DNA of 7,532 bases, from the NCBI GenBank assembly GCA_902489945.1, contig CABUBZ010000083.1, positions 1 to 7,532 of the forward strand, in the 5' to 3' direction. Below, one piece after another: positions 5,540 to 7,532 of this stretch; position 1 is the stretch's first letter; each line of letters starts with the position of its first letter. Made by a program: the position numbers and the translations under genes. The notes beneath the pieces were generated by a model. That model ran no database searches. It was not told the origin of the DNA and saw only the letters and a list, made by a program, of their open reading frames with translations. Source of the stretch: an uncultured Collinsella sp. (lineage in GTDB: Bacteria > Actinomycetota > Coriobacteriia > Coriobacteriales > Coriobacteriaceae).

Positions 5540-7451
5540 GGCCGCTACCGCCGAGCGCGCGCGCAACCGCAAGGGCGGCACCATGACGCGCCTGATCAAG
5601 ATGCTCTTTGGCTTCTACCCGGTGCTTTTGCCCCTCGTCGTCGCCGGCGTTGTGCTCTGCGCCATCATCAACTCCATCGGCGCGACGTTTCTCCAGAGCG
5701 CGCTGCAGGTCATTAGCGAATCGTGGCAGTCGGGCGACTGGACGGCCGCGCAGCCCAAGATTCTGAAGCTCGTGACCACCCTCGGCTGCATCTACGCCGT
5801 GGGCGTCGCCTCCTCGCTCTTCTGGAACCGCGCCATGGCCGTCATCACGCAGGGCTCGCTCGAGAAGCTGCGCGAAAAGATGTTCAACCGCATGCAGGAC
5901 CTGCCGATTCGCTACTTCGACACGCACCAGCGCGGCGACATCATGAGCCACTACACCAACGACATCGACACGCTGCGTCAGATGATCAGCCAGTCGCTGC
6001 CCAACCTGCTCATGACGATCATCGTCATCGTCACCGTGTTCTTCATCATGCTGTATTACAGCGTGTGGATGTGCCTGGTCATCATTGCCGGCGTCGCCTT
6101 TATGACCTTTATGACCAAGCTGCTCGGCTCCAACTCCGCGCGCTTCTTTATCGCGCAGCAGACCGAGCTCGGCGTGGTCGAGGGCCATATCGAGGAAGTC
6201 ATGAACGGCCAGAAAGTCGTCAAGGCGTTCTGTCACGAGTCCGCTGCCGAGGCCGATTTTGACGAGCGCAACGAGAAGCTCTTCGAGGTCTCGCAGAAGG
6301 CCAACATGTACGCCAACATCCTCATGCCGATCCTCGGGAACCTGGGCGACTTGCTCTACGTGCTGGTCGCGCTGACCGGCGGCATCTTCCTGGCGCTGGG
6401 CGTGCCCAACCTGAGCCTCTCGGGCATGGCGCTCTCCATCGCCGTCGTGGTGCCGTTCCTCAACATGACCAAGCAGTTCTGCGGCCAGATCGGCCAGATC
6501 TCGCAGCAGATCAACGCCGTGGTCATGGGCCTTGCCGGCGCCGAGCGCATCTTTGAGCTGCTCGACGAGGAGCCCGAAGCCGACGAGGGCTACGTGACGC
6601 TCGTCAACGCACAGGTGAACCCCGAGACCTGGCAGCTCGAGGAAGCCGACCACCGCACCGGCATGTGGGCATGGAAGCACCCGCACCGCGCGACCGGCGA
6701 GATCGAGTACGTGCCGCTGCGTGGTGACCTGGTCATGGATAACGTGGACTTTGGCTATACGCCCGACCACGAGGTGCTGCACGGCGTGTCCGTATATGCC
6801 AAGCCGGGCCAGAAGGTCGCGTTTGTCGGTGCCACCGGTGCCGGTAAGACGACCATCACCAACCTCATCAACCGCTTCTACGACATTGCCGACGGCAAGA
6901 TCCGCTACGACGGCATCAACGTCAACAAGATTCGCAAGTCCGACCTGCGTCGCTCGCTGGGCGTGGTGCTGCAGGACGTGAACCTGTTCACCGGCACCGT
7001 GATGGACAACATCCGCTACGGCAACCTGGACGCCACCGACGAGGAGTGCATCAAGGCGGCCAAGCTCGCGGGAGCGGACGACTTTATCACCCGTCTGCCC
7101 GACGGCTACGACACCATGCTCACCGGCAACGGCGCGCAGCTGTCGCAGGGCCAGCGCCAGTTGATCTCGATTGCGCGCGCCGCCGTCGCCGATCCGCCGG
7201 CGATGATTCTGGACGAGGCCACGAGCTCCATCGACTCCCGCACCGAGGCAATCGTGCAGGCGGGCATGGACAAGCTCATGGAGGGCCGCACGACGTTTGT
7301 CATCGCGCATCGCCTCTCCACCGTGCGCAACTCCGACGCGATTATCTGCCTGGACCACGGCCGCATCATCGAGCGCGGCAACCACGACGAGCTGATCGCC
7401 AAGCGCGGATACTACTATCAGCTCTACACCGGAGCGTTTGAGCTGGAGTAG
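5532..7451 (+). CDS. Heterodimeric ABC exporter subunit B (catalytic NBD)
   Basis: A 639-aa half-transporter and the catalytic partner of the preceding gene product. A basic N-terminus (1-20) leads into six membrane segments (about 26-52, 77-97, 157-177, 179-197, 263-290, 295-315). The NBD (about 398-635) has canonical Walker A GATGAGKT (433-440), Q-loop Q481, Walker B MILDE (558-562, catalytic Glu562), D-loop SSID (565-568) and switch His593 in IAHR. Its signature is LSQGQ (537-541) rather than LSGGQ. It thus supplies the degenerate signature to subunit A's altered site, while subunit A's VSGGQ completes its own competent site. Between membrane and NBD domains there is an insertion of about 35 residues relative to subunit A (within 346-398), charged and with GMWAWKHPH (377-385). 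The start at 5532 is supported by AAGGAGG (5517-5523), 8 nt upstream, and an 8-nt overlap with subunit A (ATGAGTAA); the ATG at 5583 is less likely. Confidence 0.95.
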   Translation: MSKAATAERARNRKGGTMTRLIKMLFGFYPVLLPLVVAGVVLCAIINSIGATFLQSALQVISESWQSGDWTAAQPKILKLVTTLGCIYAVGVASSLFWNRAMAVITQGSLEKLREKMFNRMQDLPIRYFDTHQRGDIMSHYTNDIDTLRQMISQSLPNLLMTIIVIVTVFFIMLYYSVWMCLVIIAGVAFMTFMTKLLGSNSARFFIAQQTELGVVEGHIEEVMNGQKVVKAFCHESAAEADFDERNEKLFEVSQKANMYANILMPILGNLGDLLYVLVALTGGIFLALGVPNLSLSGMALSIAVVVPFLNMTKQFCGQIGQISQQINAVVMGLAGAERIFELLDEEPEADEGYVTLVNAQVNPETWQLEEADHRTGMWAWKHPHRATGEIEYVPLRGDLVMDNVDFGYTPDHEVLHGVSVYAKPGQKVAFVGATGAGKTTITNLINRFYDIADGKIRYDGINVNKIRKSDLRRSLGVVLQDVNLFTGTVMDNIRYGNLDATDEECIKAAKLAGADDFITRLPDGYDTMLTGNGAQLSQGQRQLISIARAAVADPPAMILDEATSSIDSRTEAIVQAGMDKLMEGRTTFVIAHRLSTVRNSDAIICLDHGRIIERGNHDELIAKRGYYYQLYTGAFELE

Positions 7452-7463
7452 GACCGGTTACTG

Positions 7464-7503
7464 ACGGAGGGCGCCCCGGGGGCGGGCGGGGTAATTCCTC
7501 CGT
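7464..7503 (+). terminator. Possible 3'-end structure of the exporter operon
   Basis: ACGGAGG (7464-7470) pairs with CCTCCGT (7497-7503), 12 nt after the stop codon of subunit B. The enclosed sequence can form a second GC stem (7472-7476 / 7480-7484) or a G-quadruplex (see findings). No T-run follows, so it is not a standard intrinsic terminator; it may be a Rho-dependent end or an mRNA-stabilising structure. The last bases hold a small dyad, TTCGC / GCGAA (7520-7524 / 7526-7530), and the window ends before any further gene. Confidence 0.35.
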
Positions 7504-7532
7504 GCTCAAACATTCTCGCTTCGCTGCGAAAC

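Noticed and set aside
5421..7385. Long open frame on the minus strand opposite ABC subunit B (and another at 4583-5599)
   Set aside because: The translation is dominated by Val, Asp, His and Gly in low-complexity order, as expected for the antisense of a high-GC gene. The plus strand encodes conserved ABC motifs.

Overview
The window is high-GC bacterial DNA with compact, overlapping genes. A hand count of one 60-base piece of the transporter genes (5041-5100) gives about 68% GC. Protein style, gene order (MarR regulator plus two ABC half-exporters) and the small palindromic repeats suggest a gut Coriobacteriia genome, Collinsella-like. That placement is inference; no rRNA or other marker gene is present.

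Left half, minus strand. Positions 79-1440 encode a DUF4143-type AAA ATPase with a PD-(D/E)xK-like C-terminal motif. Its upstream region is AT-rich (about 30% GC over 1461-1560) and carries three copies of a ~20-bp motif at an exact 33-bp period. Near-identical REP-like palindromes lie just beyond both ends of this gene unit (34-68 and 1582-1614). Next come two overlapping genes: a pyridoxamine/pyridoxal kinase (1948-2772) and a small Cys-rich protein (1623-1955), probably of the TIGR04076 family.

Middle, 2773-3216. This is a 444-bp divergent intergenic region with an unusual density of inverted repeats. The most striking is a 98-nt foldback (2980-3077) whose plus-strand RNA could form about 35 Watson-Crick pairs. 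Its 9x9 internal loop resolves into three tandem G.A/A.G steps. A perfect 12-bp palindrome follows (3091-3117), then a strong promoter (TTGACA, 17 bp, TAGATT) and a 9-bp inverted repeat that looks like a MarR operator.

Right half, plus strand. MarR regulator (3217-3723), ABC half-exporter A (3716-5539) and ABC half-exporter B (5532-7451) form one translationally coupled operon. The two exporters form a textbook asymmetric heterodimer. A has Asp for the catalytic Glu, Gln for the switch His and an altered Walker A, but an intact VSGGQ signature. B has intact catalytic residues but a degenerate LSQGQ signature. One ATP site should therefore be degenerate and the other competent, as in TM287/288, LmrCD and BmrCD. 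The likely scheme is MarR repressing its own operon until a ligand, perhaps a drug or toxic metabolite, releases it.

The known cassettes here are ordinary. The items most likely to be undescribed are the structured element at 2980-3077 with its neighbouring hairpins, and the 33-bp-phased repeats in front of the ATPase gene.
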